From the NCBI RefSeq assembly GCF_009827535.1, contig NZ_WTYN01000001.1, positions 1-64,000 on the forward strand: DNA of 64,000 nucleotides, read 5' to 3'. The stretch is from Qipengyuania oceanensis. Its GTDB lineage: Bacteria > Pseudomonadota > Alphaproteobacteria > Sphingomonadales > Sphingomonadaceae. The notes below the pieces were generated by a model, which saw nothing but the letters and a program-made list of their open reading frames with translations, made no database searches and was not told where the DNA came from. This document shows positions 51,226-61,010 of this stretch, piece by piece. How positions within the stretch are numbered: the stretch's first letter is position 1; each line of letters begins with the position of its first letter. The position numbers were made by a program, and so were the translations under genes.

Positions 51226-52824
51226 ATGCCTTCGCAGCGCAATGAGCATTTGCGCCGAGCCACGACGGGCCTAGTGTCGGCGCAGGATATCGGGGGCGCG
51301 GGCACATTGTCGATCGACACGGATAGCGATACGGCGGCACGCTCGACGCCGCTCATTCCGCAGCGCCGCTTGCTGCCGCTTTACCTGCTGCTGGGATTTT
51401 CGGCCGGCCTGCCGTTCTACATGTTCAACGCCGTGCTGTTGCTGCGGCTCTCGCGGAACGGCATCGACATCGTCGTCATCGGGTTCTTCGCCTGGGTGGC
51501 ACTGCTCCCGACGTTCAAGTTCCTTTGGGCGCCGATCGTCGACCGCCTGAGCGTGCCGGGATTTGCCGCCTTCTGGGGCCGGCGGCGCGGCTGGATCATG
51601 CTCTCTCAGCTCGGTATTTTCGCCTCGCTTGTTGCGATGGCATTCACGGCGGACGACACGAACCTGCCGCTGGTCGCGCTGTTCGCCATCGTGCTCGCCT
51701 TCTGGACCACGACGCTGGAAGTTGCGGCCGATGGTTGGCGGATCGAGCTTGCACCCTCGCAGGCCGAGCAGGGGCCGATCGTGGCCGCGAACCTGTGGGG
51801 CTATCGCAGCGCCATGGTCGCTGCGGGCAGCGGCGCTGCGCTGTTGGCGGCGCGAGCGGCCTGGACGTGGGCCTATCTCGCGATTGCCGCGCTGGCTTTC
51901 CTGCCGTTTCCCGTGCTGGCCGCGATGCGCGCCGATCCCGGTGCGAGCGCAGGGCGCCTGCGATCTCTGGCGGTCGGAGTGGTTGCTACGGCCGCCATCC
52001 TCGTGACTACCGCCGCACTGACGGCGCTGGTTGGATGGGTCGTTCTGTCCGCGTTCGCCTCGGCGGGAATAACCTCTGAAAGCAATATCACGCCCTACGT
52101 GCTGGTCGCCTGCCTGCTACCGTTTCTCGCGCTCGCATTCGCGCTGCCGAAGATCCGCCGCATGGGGCCGGACGCGCCATGGCGCACATCGCCGGCAATC
52201 GGACCTTACGTCGACATCTTCTGGCGCTACGGCTTCGCGACTCTGCTCGTGCTCGGCTTCGTCTCGCTCTACCGCGTCGGCGACGTGCTGGCGCTGACCC
52301 TGTCGCACCCGATGTGGGACGAGCGCGGCTATTCGCTCGACCAGATCGGCATCGCGGACGGCGCGGTGGCATTGCCGGCGAGCATGCTCGGCGTAGCCAT
52401 CGGTGGTTGGATCGCGGCCAAGTGGCGGCTCGGCTGGGCACTCGCCCTTGGTGCCGTGGTCGCCGCGCTCGGCAACTGGGTCTACGTATGGTTATGGCAA
52501 AGCGAGCCGGAGGGCTGGATCCTCTACGCAAGTGTCGCTGCCGACCAGTTCGGCAACGGCATGGCCGGGGCAGTCTTCGTCGTCTATCTCTCGATGCTCG
52601 TGAACCCGCGTTTCCCCTCCGCACAATACGCTTTCCTGTCCGGCTTCGCATTTCTACTGGCGCGATTGCTGGCCGGCGCGTCGGGAGACATGCAGCAATC
52701 GTTTGGCTACGACGGGTTCTTCCTGCTGGCCGGTGGCGCTAGCCTGTCCGCCGTGCTGTTGCTTCCGCTGCTTGCGCGGGTCATACCGCGCGGTCACTCG
52801 GCCGGACCGGAGAGACCCGTATGA
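51226..52824 (+). CDS. AmpG-like muropeptide permease
   Basis: The 532-residue membrane protein carries the AmpG/PAT signature: LLGFSAGLPFYMFNAVLLL, then LPTFKFLWAPIVDRL and FWGRRRGWIMLSQ, with about 12-14 helices. AmpG imports GlcNAc-anhydroMurNAc peptides from the periplasm. The first 45 residues are a polar extension and a later start is possible; ATG 51226 is kept. The stop overlaps the next gene by 4 nt, starting a four-gene plus operon. Confidence 0.83.
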   Translation: MPSQRNEHLRRATTGLVSAQDIGGAGTLSIDTDSDTAARSTPLIPQRRLLPLYLLLGFSAGLPFYMFNAVLLLRLSRNGIDIVVIGFFAWVALLPTFKFLWAPIVDRLSVPGFAAFWGRRRGWIMLSQLGIFASLVAMAFTADDTNLPLVALFAIVLAFWTTTLEVAADGWRIELAPSQAEQGPIVAANLWGYRSAMVAAGSGAALLAARAAWTWAYLAIAALAFLPFPVLAAMRADPGASAGRLRSLAVGVVATAAILVTTAALTALVGWVVLSAFASAGITSESNITPYVLVACLLPFLALAFALPKIRRMGPDAPWRTSPAIGPYVDIFWRYGFATLLVLGFVSLYRVGDVLALTLSHPMWDERGYSLDQIGIADGAVALPASMLGVAIGGWIAAKWRLGWALALGAVVAALGNWVYVWLWQSEPEGWILYASVAADQFGNGMAGAVFVVYLSMLVNPRFPSAQYAFLSGFAFLLARLLAGASGDMQQSFGYDGFFLLAGGASLSAVLLLPLLARVIPRGHSAGPERPV

Positions 52825-53858
52825 TCGACCAGGTTTGCGAAACGGCGTTCGGAACGGCGGCGGGCTACGTCGAGGACGGCCGCGTGCCATGCGCCGCGCT
52901 CGGCATGGTCGACATGGCGGGAAACAGCGCGGTCAGGCTCGCAGGCGATGCTGCCAAGGAGCCGGACGCGGAAAAGCTGACGCGCGATCACTGGTTCGAC
53001 CTTGCCTCGGTCAGCAAGGTGATCGCCACGACCACCATGGTGCTCAAGCTCGCCGAGCAGGGACGCCTCGATCTCGACCGGCCGCTGACCGATGCCATCG
53101 CGGACCTTCGGCAATACGATATCGCCCACGCGCCTGAGCGGCGGCTGACCTTTCGCGACTGCTTGGCACATCGCAGTTTCTTTCCGGCCGTGTTCCCCAT
53201 CTACACTTATGGCGGCGATCCCGACACGCTGCGCGCCTTCGTGTTGCAACGCGCTTGGGAGATCGGCCCGCCGGTTTACTCGGACATTAATTTCATGCTG
53301 CTGGGCATTGCGATCGAGCGGATCACCGGCGAGCCACTGAGCGCCTGGCCGCTGGGGGAAGGGCTGTCCTACGGCCCGCCTCCGGGGCCCGCGGTCCCGA
53401 CCGAGCGATGCTCCTGGCGTGGCCGCATTTGCCGCGGCGAAGTGCACGACGAGAATGCCTTCGCGATGGGCGGCGCAACGGGCCATGCAGGCTTGTTCGG
53501 GACGATCGACGGCGTACTCGGCTTCGCGCGCGACCTGATGCAGGGCACGGTCCTCTCGCCCGAGAGCATGGATGCGATCCGCACGCCGCTCGACCAGAGC
53601 CGCACCTGCGGCTGGGAAAGCGCTTATGGCGGATGGCCCGGCGGGGAGAAGTGCTCGCGCGATACGATCGGCCATACCGGCTTCACCGGGACCGGCCTGT
53701 GGATCGACTTCGAGCGTGGCCTCGCGTGGAGCCTGCTGACCAACCGCGTCCACCCGACGCGGCATGGGCCGATGCACATCAAGCCGATGCGCCGCGAAAC
53801 GGGCGATGCGGTCATCGCGGCCTGGGATGCAGCGCTTGCAGACCGTGACCGATCATAA
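52821..53858 (+). CDS. serine hydrolase (beta-lactamase/EstB-like)
   Basis: The 345-residue protein is a class C-like serine hydrolase: the nucleophile motif SVSK (in DLASVSKVIATT), a second motif YSDINFMLLG in place of the YxN, and a GHTGFTG late motif. Cytoplasmic location is likely because no signal peptide is seen. In this operon it may hydrolyse a muropeptide ester or amide bond. ATG 52821 overlaps the permease stop. Confidence 0.8.
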   Translation: MIDQVCETAFGTAAGYVEDGRVPCAALGMVDMAGNSAVRLAGDAAKEPDAEKLTRDHWFDLASVSKVIATTTMVLKLAEQGRLDLDRPLTDAIADLRQYDIAHAPERRLTFRDCLAHRSFFPAVFPIYTYGGDPDTLRAFVLQRAWEIGPPVYSDINFMLLGIAIERITGEPLSAWPLGEGLSYGPPPGPAVPTERCSWRGRICRGEVHDENAFAMGGATGHAGLFGTIDGVLGFARDLMQGTVLSPESMDAIRTPLDQSRTCGWESAYGGWPGGEKCSRDTIGHTGFTGTGLWIDFERGLAWSLLTNRVHPTRHGPMHIKPMRRETGDAVIAAWDAALADRDRS

Positions 53859-53927
53859 CCCCCCGGCATGACGCTCGCCCGTGCCAGATCTTGTGACGGT
53901 GTTTGCGCGACGCGTAGGCATTGCAGC

Positions 53928-55988
53928 ATGACTGCAATCGCATCCCGTGCGCTGGCCGCGCTCTTCGCACTCCTCGCGATCCTCGTTGCCCAGGCCGTGC
54001 CTCTCGCCGCGCAGGAGAGCGCGGCTGACCGGCGTTTCGCCGAGCAACTTGGCTTTCCTTTCCAGTCGGGGCTCGTCGGAGCAGAAAATGCGCCGGTTTT
54101 CGCCTGGGTGATCGACGAGGGCGGCGTGCGCAACATCTGGGTAGCGCGTGCGGGTGAGCCGGCGCGCCGGATTACCGGCTACACCGAGGATGACGGGATC
54201 CAGATCTCCGGCCTCACACTCGATGCAAACGGCACGAAACTGGTGTTCGTGCGCGGCGGCGATGCCGACGAGCCGGATGCGAGCCTGCCCAATCCGGGGC
54301 TTGCGCTGACTGCGCCACGGCAGACGCTAAACGTGATCGATGTCGCCGGTGCAGCGTTGCCCTCGCTGATCGGCGAGGGGCACGGCGCAGTCTTCGCGCC
54401 CGACGGCAGCACACTGGCCTATACGAGCAAGGGCGCGATCTACCTTTGGTCGCCGGACGGCAAGCCGCGCAAACTTGCCCAGCTCGACGGTCGGGTGGCC
54501 GAACTGGTCTGGTCACCGGATGGCCGCAAGCTGGCGTTCCAGGAGAACCGCCAGGGCCAGAGCCTCGTCGGCGTTATCGACATCGCGGTCGGGCGGCTCG
54601 GCTATCTCGGCACCGCCTTTGCCTACGCCGAGGATCCCGCTTTTTCGCCCGATGGCAGCGAAGTCGCCTTCATCCAGTACCGCGAGCCGCCGGCCGCACT
54701 GGAAGATAGCCGGGCTTCCTTCTGGTCGGTGGTCGCCGCCGATGTCTCCAGCGGCGCAATCCGGACCGTCTGGCAGGCGCCGGAAGGCGAGGGCGGCCAG
54801 TTCTACGGCACACGCGGGCGCAACTTGTTCTGGCTCGATGGCGGGCAAATCCTGTTCCCGTGGGAGCGGACCGGCTGGCTGCACGTCTATGCGGTCGACG
54901 CGAAGGACGGGGGCGCTGCGCGTGATCTCACACCCTCCGCCAACGAGGTCGAGAATTTCCGACCTGCTCCTGACGGAACATGGATCGCCTTCACGGCCAA
55001 TCCCGGCGACCTCGACAGCCGCCGGATGCTGCGGGTCGATATCGCATCCGGCAAGACCGACAGCCTGACCGGACCGGAGGTGTTCGCCTATTACCCGGTA
55101 TTCGGCGGCGATCGCCTCGCCGCGACCGTTACCGACGCGCAGACGCCTGCGCACATGGTGCTTCTGGACGCGATGCAGCTGCTCGGTCCGAAGCACGGCA
55201 CACCAGGCTATCAGACGCCGGAAAACGTCACTTTTACCGCAGCCGACGGCCTGCAGGTGCACGGCCAGCTCTTCCGGGGCACTGGCGCGGGCAAGCGCCC
55301 GGCCCTCGTCTACGTCCACGGCGGACCGCGCCGCCAGCTGCTCGCCGGCTACAGCCCGATGTATTATTACAGCCTGGCCTATGCTGTGAACCAGGAGCTG
55401 GCCGCGCGCGGCTTTACGGTTCTCTCGGTGAATTATCGCAGCGGCACGAATTACGGCCGCGCCTTTCGCGAGGCGCCGGAGAAAGCGCGGGCCGGGGCTT
55501 CGGAGTATCGCGATGTGCTGGCAGCCGGAAAATGGCTCGCCGCGCGCAGCGACGTCGACGAAGAACGGATCGGTATCTGGGGCGGTAGCTGGGGGGGCTA
55601 CCTCACGGCGCTGGCGCTTGCGCGCGACAGCGACCTGTTCAAGGCTGGGGTCGACCTGCACGGCGTGCACCAGATGGTTCGCCCGGTCGCCGAAACCTTT
55701 TCGCCGACGGAGCGCCTTCGCCAGCAGCAGCTGCAATGGAATTCCTCGCCGATGGGCTCGATCGGGACTTGGCGCTCGCCGGTGCTGCTGATCCACGGCG
55801 ACGACGATTACAACGTGCCTTACGGGCAGTCGCTGCTTCTCGCTCGCGAACTGACCGCGCGTGGCGTACCGTTCGAGGAACTCGCCTTTCCCAACGAACG
55901 CCATGACTTCTTCCGGTTCGCCAACTGGCTGACGAGCTATCGCGCCACCATCGACTTCTTCGAACGCAAGCTGGGCGACGGGCGATGA
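53928..55988 (+). CDS. secreted S9 family prolyl oligopeptidase-like peptidase
   Basis: The 686-residue protein has a signal peptide (ASRALAALFALLAILVAQAV, cleaved near LAAQE), a DPP-IV-like beta-propeller (several WSPDGRKLAF-type blades) and an S9 peptidase domain with the nucleophile GGSWGGYLTA, Asp in HGDDDYNVPYG and His in NERHDFF. It hydrolyses oligopeptides in the periplasm. ATG 53928 is chosen for the signal peptide. The stop overlaps the amidohydrolase start by 4 nt. Confidence 0.88.
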   Translation: MTAIASRALAALFALLAILVAQAVPLAAQESAADRRFAEQLGFPFQSGLVGAENAPVFAWVIDEGGVRNIWVARAGEPARRITGYTEDDGIQISGLTLDANGTKLVFVRGGDADEPDASLPNPGLALTAPRQTLNVIDVAGAALPSLIGEGHGAVFAPDGSTLAYTSKGAIYLWSPDGKPRKLAQLDGRVAELVWSPDGRKLAFQENRQGQSLVGVIDIAVGRLGYLGTAFAYAEDPAFSPDGSEVAFIQYREPPAALEDSRASFWSVVAADVSSGAIRTVWQAPEGEGGQFYGTRGRNLFWLDGGQILFPWERTGWLHVYAVDAKDGGAARDLTPSANEVENFRPAPDGTWIAFTANPGDLDSRRMLRVDIASGKTDSLTGPEVFAYYPVFGGDRLAATVTDAQTPAHMVLLDAMQLLGPKHGTPGYQTPENVTFTAADGLQVHGQLFRGTGAGKRPALVYVHGGPRRQLLAGYSPMYYYSLAYAVNQELAARGFTVLSVNYRSGTNYGRAFREAPEKARAGASEYRDVLAAGKWLAARSDVDEERIGIWGGSWGGYLTALALARDSDLFKAGVDLHGVHQMVRPVAETFSPTERLRQQQLQWNSSPMGSIGTWRSPVLLIHGDDDYNVPYGQSLLLARELTARGVPFEELAFPNERHDFFRFANWLTSYRATIDFFERKLGDGR

Positions 55989-57856
55989 AGCACTGGCTCG
56001 CCGGCCTCGCCGCGCTGGCGGCTTTGTTGATGCTGGTTGTCGGCAATCAGCTTGCCGCGGCGCGAACGGGGCACGAGCCGGAAACGCTGATCCGCAACGC
56101 CCGCATCTTCGATGCAACCGGCGCGGCTGCCTATCGGGGCGATGTCCTCGTGCGCGAAGGCAGGATCGCCGCGGTCGGCCCGCGTCTGAAGAAGCCACGC
56201 GGTGCGCGCGTCGTCGACGCCAGGGGCATGACGCTGATCCCGGGCCTCCACGATCTCCACACCCACTTGCGATCGACCGGCGCGCGCGGGCCCGAAGATC
56301 TGGGCAAGTCCTATGCCGGCCACTTGCTGCGCGGCGTCACGACGGTGAACGACTATTCGGTGTCGGGTGAAATGCTCGCACCGATCCGCGCCATGACACG
56401 GCAGCCCGGCGGCCTGTGGGCGCCGCGGCTCAATCTGGCCATCCGTACCGGAGTTCCGGGCGGGCACGGGACCGAATACGGCTGGGGCGATTTCTTCACC
56501 CTGAAGGCGACGACGCCGCGAGCCGCGCGTCTCGCCCTGGGGCGGGCGCTGCCGTACAAGCCCGACGTGATCAAGGTCTTCGCCGATGGCTGGCGCTATG
56601 ATCGCGACCCCGACTTGAACTCCATGAACCGCGAAACGCTCGCCGCGATCGTGGATGAAGCCCACGCGAAGGGCGTGCCGGTGGTCACCCACACGGTGAC
56701 GCTCGATGGCGCCAAGCTGGCTGCACGCGCCGGGGTCGATGCCATCGTCCACGGGATCGGCGATGAGCCGGTCGATGACGAACTGGTGGCGCTGATGAAG
56801 GCGAGCGGGACCGCCTATGTCGCGACGATGGTCGTTTACGAACCGCAGCAGGATCGCGAGTTTTCAGAAGGCGAATGGGCGAGTTTCGCACCCGCCGAAC
56901 GTGCGCGCGAATTGGCTCGGCTGGCGGCACCGATCGCGCGCGTTCCCGAATACGAGGCCCGCCGCTGGGAGATCCTGCAGGCGAACCTGCGGCGCCTGAA
57001 TGCCGAAGGGGTGGCGATCGGGATCGGCACCGATGCGGGGATCGGCGGCGTCTATCAGGGATCGTCTGCCATCCGCGAGATCACCTGGCTAACGCGGCTC
57101 GGCTTCACTCCGGCCGAGGCAATCGTCGCGGCGACCCGGACGAGCGCGGCGATCATGTACCAAGAAGAACGGCAGGGTACGATCGAGACCGGAAAACGCG
57201 CCGACCTCGTGCTGATCGACGGGCGGCCCGACGAGAATATCGAAGATCTCTGGAAGGTCGCGCGCGTCTGGGTGGAGGGGCGCGAGGTGCCCTTGCCACG
57301 GCTGCGAAAAATCGCGGAGGACCCCGGGATCACGCCCTTGCCGGTGGTCGCAATGACGGGGCCGATCTGGTCGGGCACCCGGGCGGACGGGCGAACCGAT
57401 CTCGACACGCTGCCGGTCGATGCCTCCGATTCGGGCGCCGATCACAGCCGGCTCGAGATGGTGCCCCAGACGAGCCGCGACGATGGCGCGAGGCGGATTT
57501 TTACGGTGGCGAGTTTCGGCGCGCGCTCCAGGCCTTTCGCGCAGCTGGTGCTGCCGCTGACGCAAGGCGGAGTGTACCGCGCCGATGCCGGTGCCTTCGC
57601 CGGGATTGCGTTCAAGGCACGCGGGCAGGGAAACTATCGCCTGCTGATCGAAACCCATGGAGCGAGCGGCGGCCAGGCTGCCGAGTTCGCCGCTTCGGAC
57701 GATGCCCGTGAAATACGCCTGCCGTTCTCGCAATTCGCCGGCAGCCGCGCCGGTCCCGCGCTCGATCCGACGAACCTGCGCGCCTTGCGGTTCGAACTGG
57801 CTGGCGAGCCGGGCGGCAGCCACTGGCTGGAGCTGGGCGATGTCCGCTTCTACTGA
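55985..57856 (+). CDS. secreted amidohydrolase with C-terminal CIA30-like domain
   Basis: The 623-residue protein has a signal peptide or lipobox-free N-terminal hydrophobic segment (LAALAALLMLVVGNQLA). It has an amidohydrolase core (GLHDLHTHLRS with the HxH metal site; VVTHTVT; AIVHGIG; GTDAGIGG) and a C-terminal beta domain (YRLLIETHGA; IRLPFSQFAGSRAG; WLELGDVRFY) of the CIA30/CBM-like type. It probably hydrolyses a peptide, amide or cyclic substrate released in the periplasm. The exact substrate is unknown. Confidence 0.83.
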   Translation: MKHWLAGLAALAALLMLVVGNQLAAARTGHEPETLIRNARIFDATGAAAYRGDVLVREGRIAAVGPRLKKPRGARVVDARGMTLIPGLHDLHTHLRSTGARGPEDLGKSYAGHLLRGVTTVNDYSVSGEMLAPIRAMTRQPGGLWAPRLNLAIRTGVPGGHGTEYGWGDFFTLKATTPRAARLALGRALPYKPDVIKVFADGWRYDRDPDLNSMNRETLAAIVDEAHAKGVPVVTHTVTLDGAKLAARAGVDAIVHGIGDEPVDDELVALMKASGTAYVATMVVYEPQQDREFSEGEWASFAPAERARELARLAAPIARVPEYEARRWEILQANLRRLNAEGVAIGIGTDAGIGGVYQGSSAIREITWLTRLGFTPAEAIVAATRTSAAIMYQEERQGTIETGKRADLVLIDGRPDENIEDLWKVARVWVEGREVPLPRLRKIAEDPGITPLPVVAMTGPIWSGTRADGRTDLDTLPVDASDSGADHSRLEMVPQTSRDDGARRIFTVASFGARSRPFAQLVLPLTQGGVYRADAGAFAGIAFKARGQGNYRLLIETHGASGGQAAEFAASDDAREIRLPFSQFAGSRAGPALDPTNLRALRFELAGEPGGSHWLELGDVRFY

Positions 57857-57863
57857 AGGCCGG

Positions 57864-58751
57864 TCAGCTCCAGCGCCGCTCGTCGACGAGTTGTGCGAAG
57901 GCTTGCGGTCCTTGCGACAGGGTGGCGCGTGCATCGGCCATATCGAGGCCGAGCGCGAGCAACACGGCGAGCCTGATGTTGCGGTCTGCATCGACGAGGG
58001 CGTCACGCGCGATTTCGTCGCGGACCGATGCGATATCGGCGACCATCCTCACCGCCCTTTCGAGCAGCTTGGCGTTGGTGATCTGCATGTCGACCATGAG
58101 CCCGCGATAGACGAGCCCCATGCGCAGCATGATCGCGGTCGACAGCAGATTGAGCGCGGCCTTCTGCGCCGTACCGGCTTTCATCCGCGTGGAACCGGCG
58201 ACTGCCTCGCTACCGCTGTCGAGGAGGACCGCGTAATCCGCCGCTTCGAGCAGCGCAGAGCCCGGATTGGAGGCCAGCGCGATCGTCAGGCTGCCACGTG
58301 CGCGCGCCTCTTCGATGGCCGAGATGGTGTAGGGCGTGCGCCCGCTAGCCGCGACGCCGATCAAGACGTCGGACGGACCGAAACCTGCCGCGGCAACCTC
58401 CGCCGCGCCGGCCCCTGCGTCGTCTTCCGCGCCTTCGACCGCGCGCATCAGGGCCGCCTCGCCGCCCGCGATGAAGAACGCCAGTCGCGCTTCGGGCCAG
58501 CCGAAGGTCGGGGTCAGCTCCACGCCGTCCTGTACGCCGACCCGGCCAGACGTGCCTGCACCCGCATAGCCCAGCCTGCCCGTCTCGCCGAGCCGCAGCG
58601 CCGCTGTCTCCGCGGCATCGGCCAACGTGCCCGTCTGCGAAGCGATCGCTTCGATCGCCTGGCGTTGCCCGTCGAGCATGGCCTCGATAGCGCGTTCGGT
58701 CGGCCAGCGATCGATGTCTGCAAGTGCGGGGTCGGCGGCTTCGGTCTTCAT
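57864..58751 (-). CDS. murQ: N-acetylmuramic acid 6-phosphate etherase
   Basis: The 295-residue SIS-domain protein matches MurQ: ALRLGETGRLGYAGAGTSGR, PTFGWPEARLAFFIAGGE, GVAASGRTPYTISAIEEAR, GSEAVAGSTRMKAGTAQK and a C-terminal helical tail. It cleaves the D-lactyl ether of MurNAc-6-P to GlcNAc-6-P plus lactate in muropeptide recycling. ATG 58751 begins MKTEAADPALADIDRWPTE; ATG 58763 is an alternative. It diverges from the SIS gene. Confidence 0.9.
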   Translation of the reverse strand: MKTEAADPALADIDRWPTERAIEAMLDGQRQAIEAIASQTGTLADAAETAALRLGETGRLGYAGAGTSGRVGVQDGVELTPTFGWPEARLAFFIAGGEAALMRAVEGAEDDAGAGAAEVAAAGFGPSDVLIGVAASGRTPYTISAIEEARARGSLTIALASNPGSALLEAADYAVLLDSGSEAVAGSTRMKAGTAQKAALNLLSTAIMLRMGLVYRGLMVDMQITNAKLLERAVRMVADIASVRDEIARDALVDADRNIRLAVLLALGLDMADARATLSQGPQAFAQLVDERRWS

Positions 58752-58824
58752 GGCCCCAAGCATATCGCGCAGCCCGGCGCGCCTGCCAATGCCCCATCGA
58801 GCCTGATTGCCATAGGGTGCCGCT

Positions 58825-59868
58825 ATGGATGATGCGCCGAGCCTGATGTTCGCTGAGGCCGCCAGCGCGGGCGACGTGGTCGATCGCCAGCTTTCCGTCA
58901 ATGCCAAGGCGATGGAGGATCTCGCCGCGCACTTGCGGCGGAGCGATCCGCCTTTCGCGCTGACGATCGCGCGCGGATCGTCGGACCATGCAGCCAGCTT
59001 TGCCAAGATCCTGCTCGAGACCCGGCTCGGCATTCCCGTGGTCAGCCAGTCGCCGTCGCTCGCCACGCTCTATCGGCGCGAACAGCCCAAGCTGGCCGGC
59101 GCACTCGCGCTGGCGATCTCGCAATCGGGCAGGAGCCCCGACCTCATCGAGACGGGGCGTGCTGCGCGGGGGCAGGGTGCCTTGCTGGTCGCCATGGTCA
59201 ACGAGGTGGACTCTCCGCTTGCGGAGGAGGCCGACGTGGTCATTCCCCTTCATGCCGGTCCGGAACGCAGCGTTGCGGCGACCAAGAGCTTCATCGCTTC
59301 GCTGTCGGCGATCATGCAGCTTGCGACGTGCTGGAGCGATGATGCCGCGGCGCGCGCGGGTATGGAGGGTATGGGCGATGTCCTGAAGCAGGCATGGCGG
59401 ATGGACTGGAGCGAGGCGCTCGAACCGGTTGCGGCGGTCCGAAGGCTGCTCGTTCTGGGGCGGGGGCTTACCTGGCCCATCGCCGCCGAAGCCGCGCTGA
59501 AATTCAAGGAAACGGCGCAGCTTCATGCCGAGAGCTTCTCGAGCGCGGAGGTCGCGCACGGCCCGATGGCGCTGGTGGGCAAGGGCGATCCCGTGTTTGC
59601 CTTCACTCCGTGCGACGCGGCGGAGCAAGGCTTTGCCGAGCGACTGGCGGGCTTTGCCGAACGGGGCGCGCAAGTCATCGCCGTCGGCAGCGGGAACATC
59701 GTTGCTCCGGCAGCGATCCAGCTTCCGACCGCCGTCTCGTCCGATGCAGCGGTGACCAGCATCGCGATGATCGCCAGCTATTACCGCTTCGCCGAATCGC
59801 TCGCCAGGCACCTCGGGCTGAACCCCGACGAACCGCCTTACCTGTCCAAGGTTACCCGCACCCGATGA
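58825..59868 (+). CDS. SIS-domain sugar-phosphate isomerase/deaminase (GlmS/NagB-II-like)
   Basis: The 347-residue protein has two SIS domains related to the isomerase half of GlmS: TIARGSSDHAASFAK, AISQSGRSPDLIE, ERSVAATKSFIASL and a second lobe ending near LARHLGLNP. It lacks a glutaminase domain. Related NagB-II enzymes deaminate GlcN-6-P to Fru-6-P, the expected step after NagA. ATG 58825. It is coupled with nagA through an ATGA overlap. Confidence 0.85.
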   Translation: MDDAPSLMFAEAASAGDVVDRQLSVNAKAMEDLAAHLRRSDPPFALTIARGSSDHAASFAKILLETRLGIPVVSQSPSLATLYRREQPKLAGALALAISQSGRSPDLIETGRAARGQGALLVAMVNEVDSPLAEEADVVIPLHAGPERSVAATKSFIASLSAIMQLATCWSDDAAARAGMEGMGDVLKQAWRMDWSEALEPVAAVRRLLVLGRGLTWPIAAEAALKFKETAQLHAESFSSAEVAHGPMALVGKGDPVFAFTPCDAAEQGFAERLAGFAERGAQVIAVGSGNIVAPAAIQLPTAVSSDAAVTSIAMIASYYRFAESLARHLGLNPDEPPYLSKVTRTR

Positions 59869-61010
59869 GCCGTATCGTCCTCGAAGGAGCTGCGGTGGTG
59901 ACGCCCGATGCAATCCTGCCCGAAGGTCGGGTGGCGGTGGCCGACGGCTGTATCGTCGATGGCCGGGAAGGTGATGCGATCGACCTCGGCGGCGGCTACC
60001 TCCTGCCCGGCTTCATCGACACCCAGGTGAACGGCGGGGGCGGGGTGCTGTTCAACGATGCGCCGAGCGTCGAAGGAATTGCGGCCCTTGCCGAAGCGCA
60101 CCGCCGGTACGGGACGACCGGCATCATGCCGACGATCATCAGCGACGACCTGTCGGTGATCGCCAGCGCCATAGCAGCCACCGACGAGGCGATCGCGGAA
60201 GGGGTTCCCGGCGTGCTGGGCCTCCACATCGAGGGGCCGTTCATCAATGTCGAGCGGCGCGGTATCCATGATGCTCGGTTCATGCGCGAACTCGACGACG
60301 AGGCACTCGCCGTCCTGACGAGCGACGGACGGGGCGCAAGGATCGTCACGCTCGCGCCTGAAACGGTGCAACCGGGCACCATCCGCCGGCTGCACAAGGC
60401 GGGGCTTATCGTCGCTGCCGGGCACAGCACCGCCGATTACGATGAAACCCGTGCCGCGCTGGCCGAGGGTCTCGACGGTTTCACGCATCTATTCAACGCG
60501 ATGACGCAGTTTTCCAGCCGCGCTCCCGGGATGGTCGGCGCCGCGCTGGAGGATCGGAACAGCCGGTTTGGCCTGATCGTCGACGGGCATCACGTCCACC
60601 CGGCTGCATTGCGCGTTGCGATCGCCGCACGCGGTATCGACGGGGCGATGTTGGTCACCGATGCCATGCCGCCGGCCGGGACGGACATGCGCGCATTTTC
60701 GCTGCAGGGGCGACAGATCTCGGTCGAGAGCGGCACGTTGCGCGGAGAGGACGGCACGCTCGCGGGATCGGCCCTTACGATGGATCTCGCGCTGCGAAAT
60801 GCGATGGACCTGCTCGGCCTCGACCTGGTCGCCTCATCGCGGCTTGCGAGCGGCAATCCGGCGGCATTCCTACGGATGACGCAGAAGGGGGGCGCGATCG
60901 CGCCGGGCAAGGCCGCCGACCTGGTTCACCTCGATGACGATTTTTGCGTCCGCCGCATCTGGATCGGCGGAAAAGAATGTCCTGTCAGTCAGGCAGACGG
61001 CGACCGGTAA
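59865..61010 (+). CDS. nagA: N-acetylglucosamine-6-phosphate deacetylase
   Basis: The 381-residue enzyme has amidohydrolase features of NagA: LLPGFIDTQVNGGGG, GLHIEGPFIN (metal Glu), AAGHSTADYDE, THLFNAMTQFSSRAPG, VDGHHVHPAAL and VTDAMPPAGT. It deacetylates GlcNAc-6-P produced by MurQ and the BadF-type kinase. ATG 59865 overlaps the SIS stop; the open frame begins much earlier but is a shadow of that gene. Its 3' end overlaps the convergent kinase gene by 22 nt. Confidence 0.93.
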   Translation: MSRIVLEGAAVVTPDAILPEGRVAVADGCIVDGREGDAIDLGGGYLLPGFIDTQVNGGGGVLFNDAPSVEGIAALAEAHRRYGTTGIMPTIISDDLSVIASAIAATDEAIAEGVPGVLGLHIEGPFINVERRGIHDARFMRELDDEALAVLTSDGRGARIVTLAPETVQPGTIRRLHKAGLIVAAGHSTADYDETRAALAEGLDGFTHLFNAMTQFSSRAPGMVGAALEDRNSRFGLIVDGHHVHPAALRVAIAARGIDGAMLVTDAMPPAGTDMRAFSLQGRQISVESGTLRGEDGTLAGSALTMDLALRNAMDLLGLDLVASSRLASGNPAAFLRMTQKGGAIAPGKAADLVHLDDDFCVRRIWIGGKECPVSQADGDR

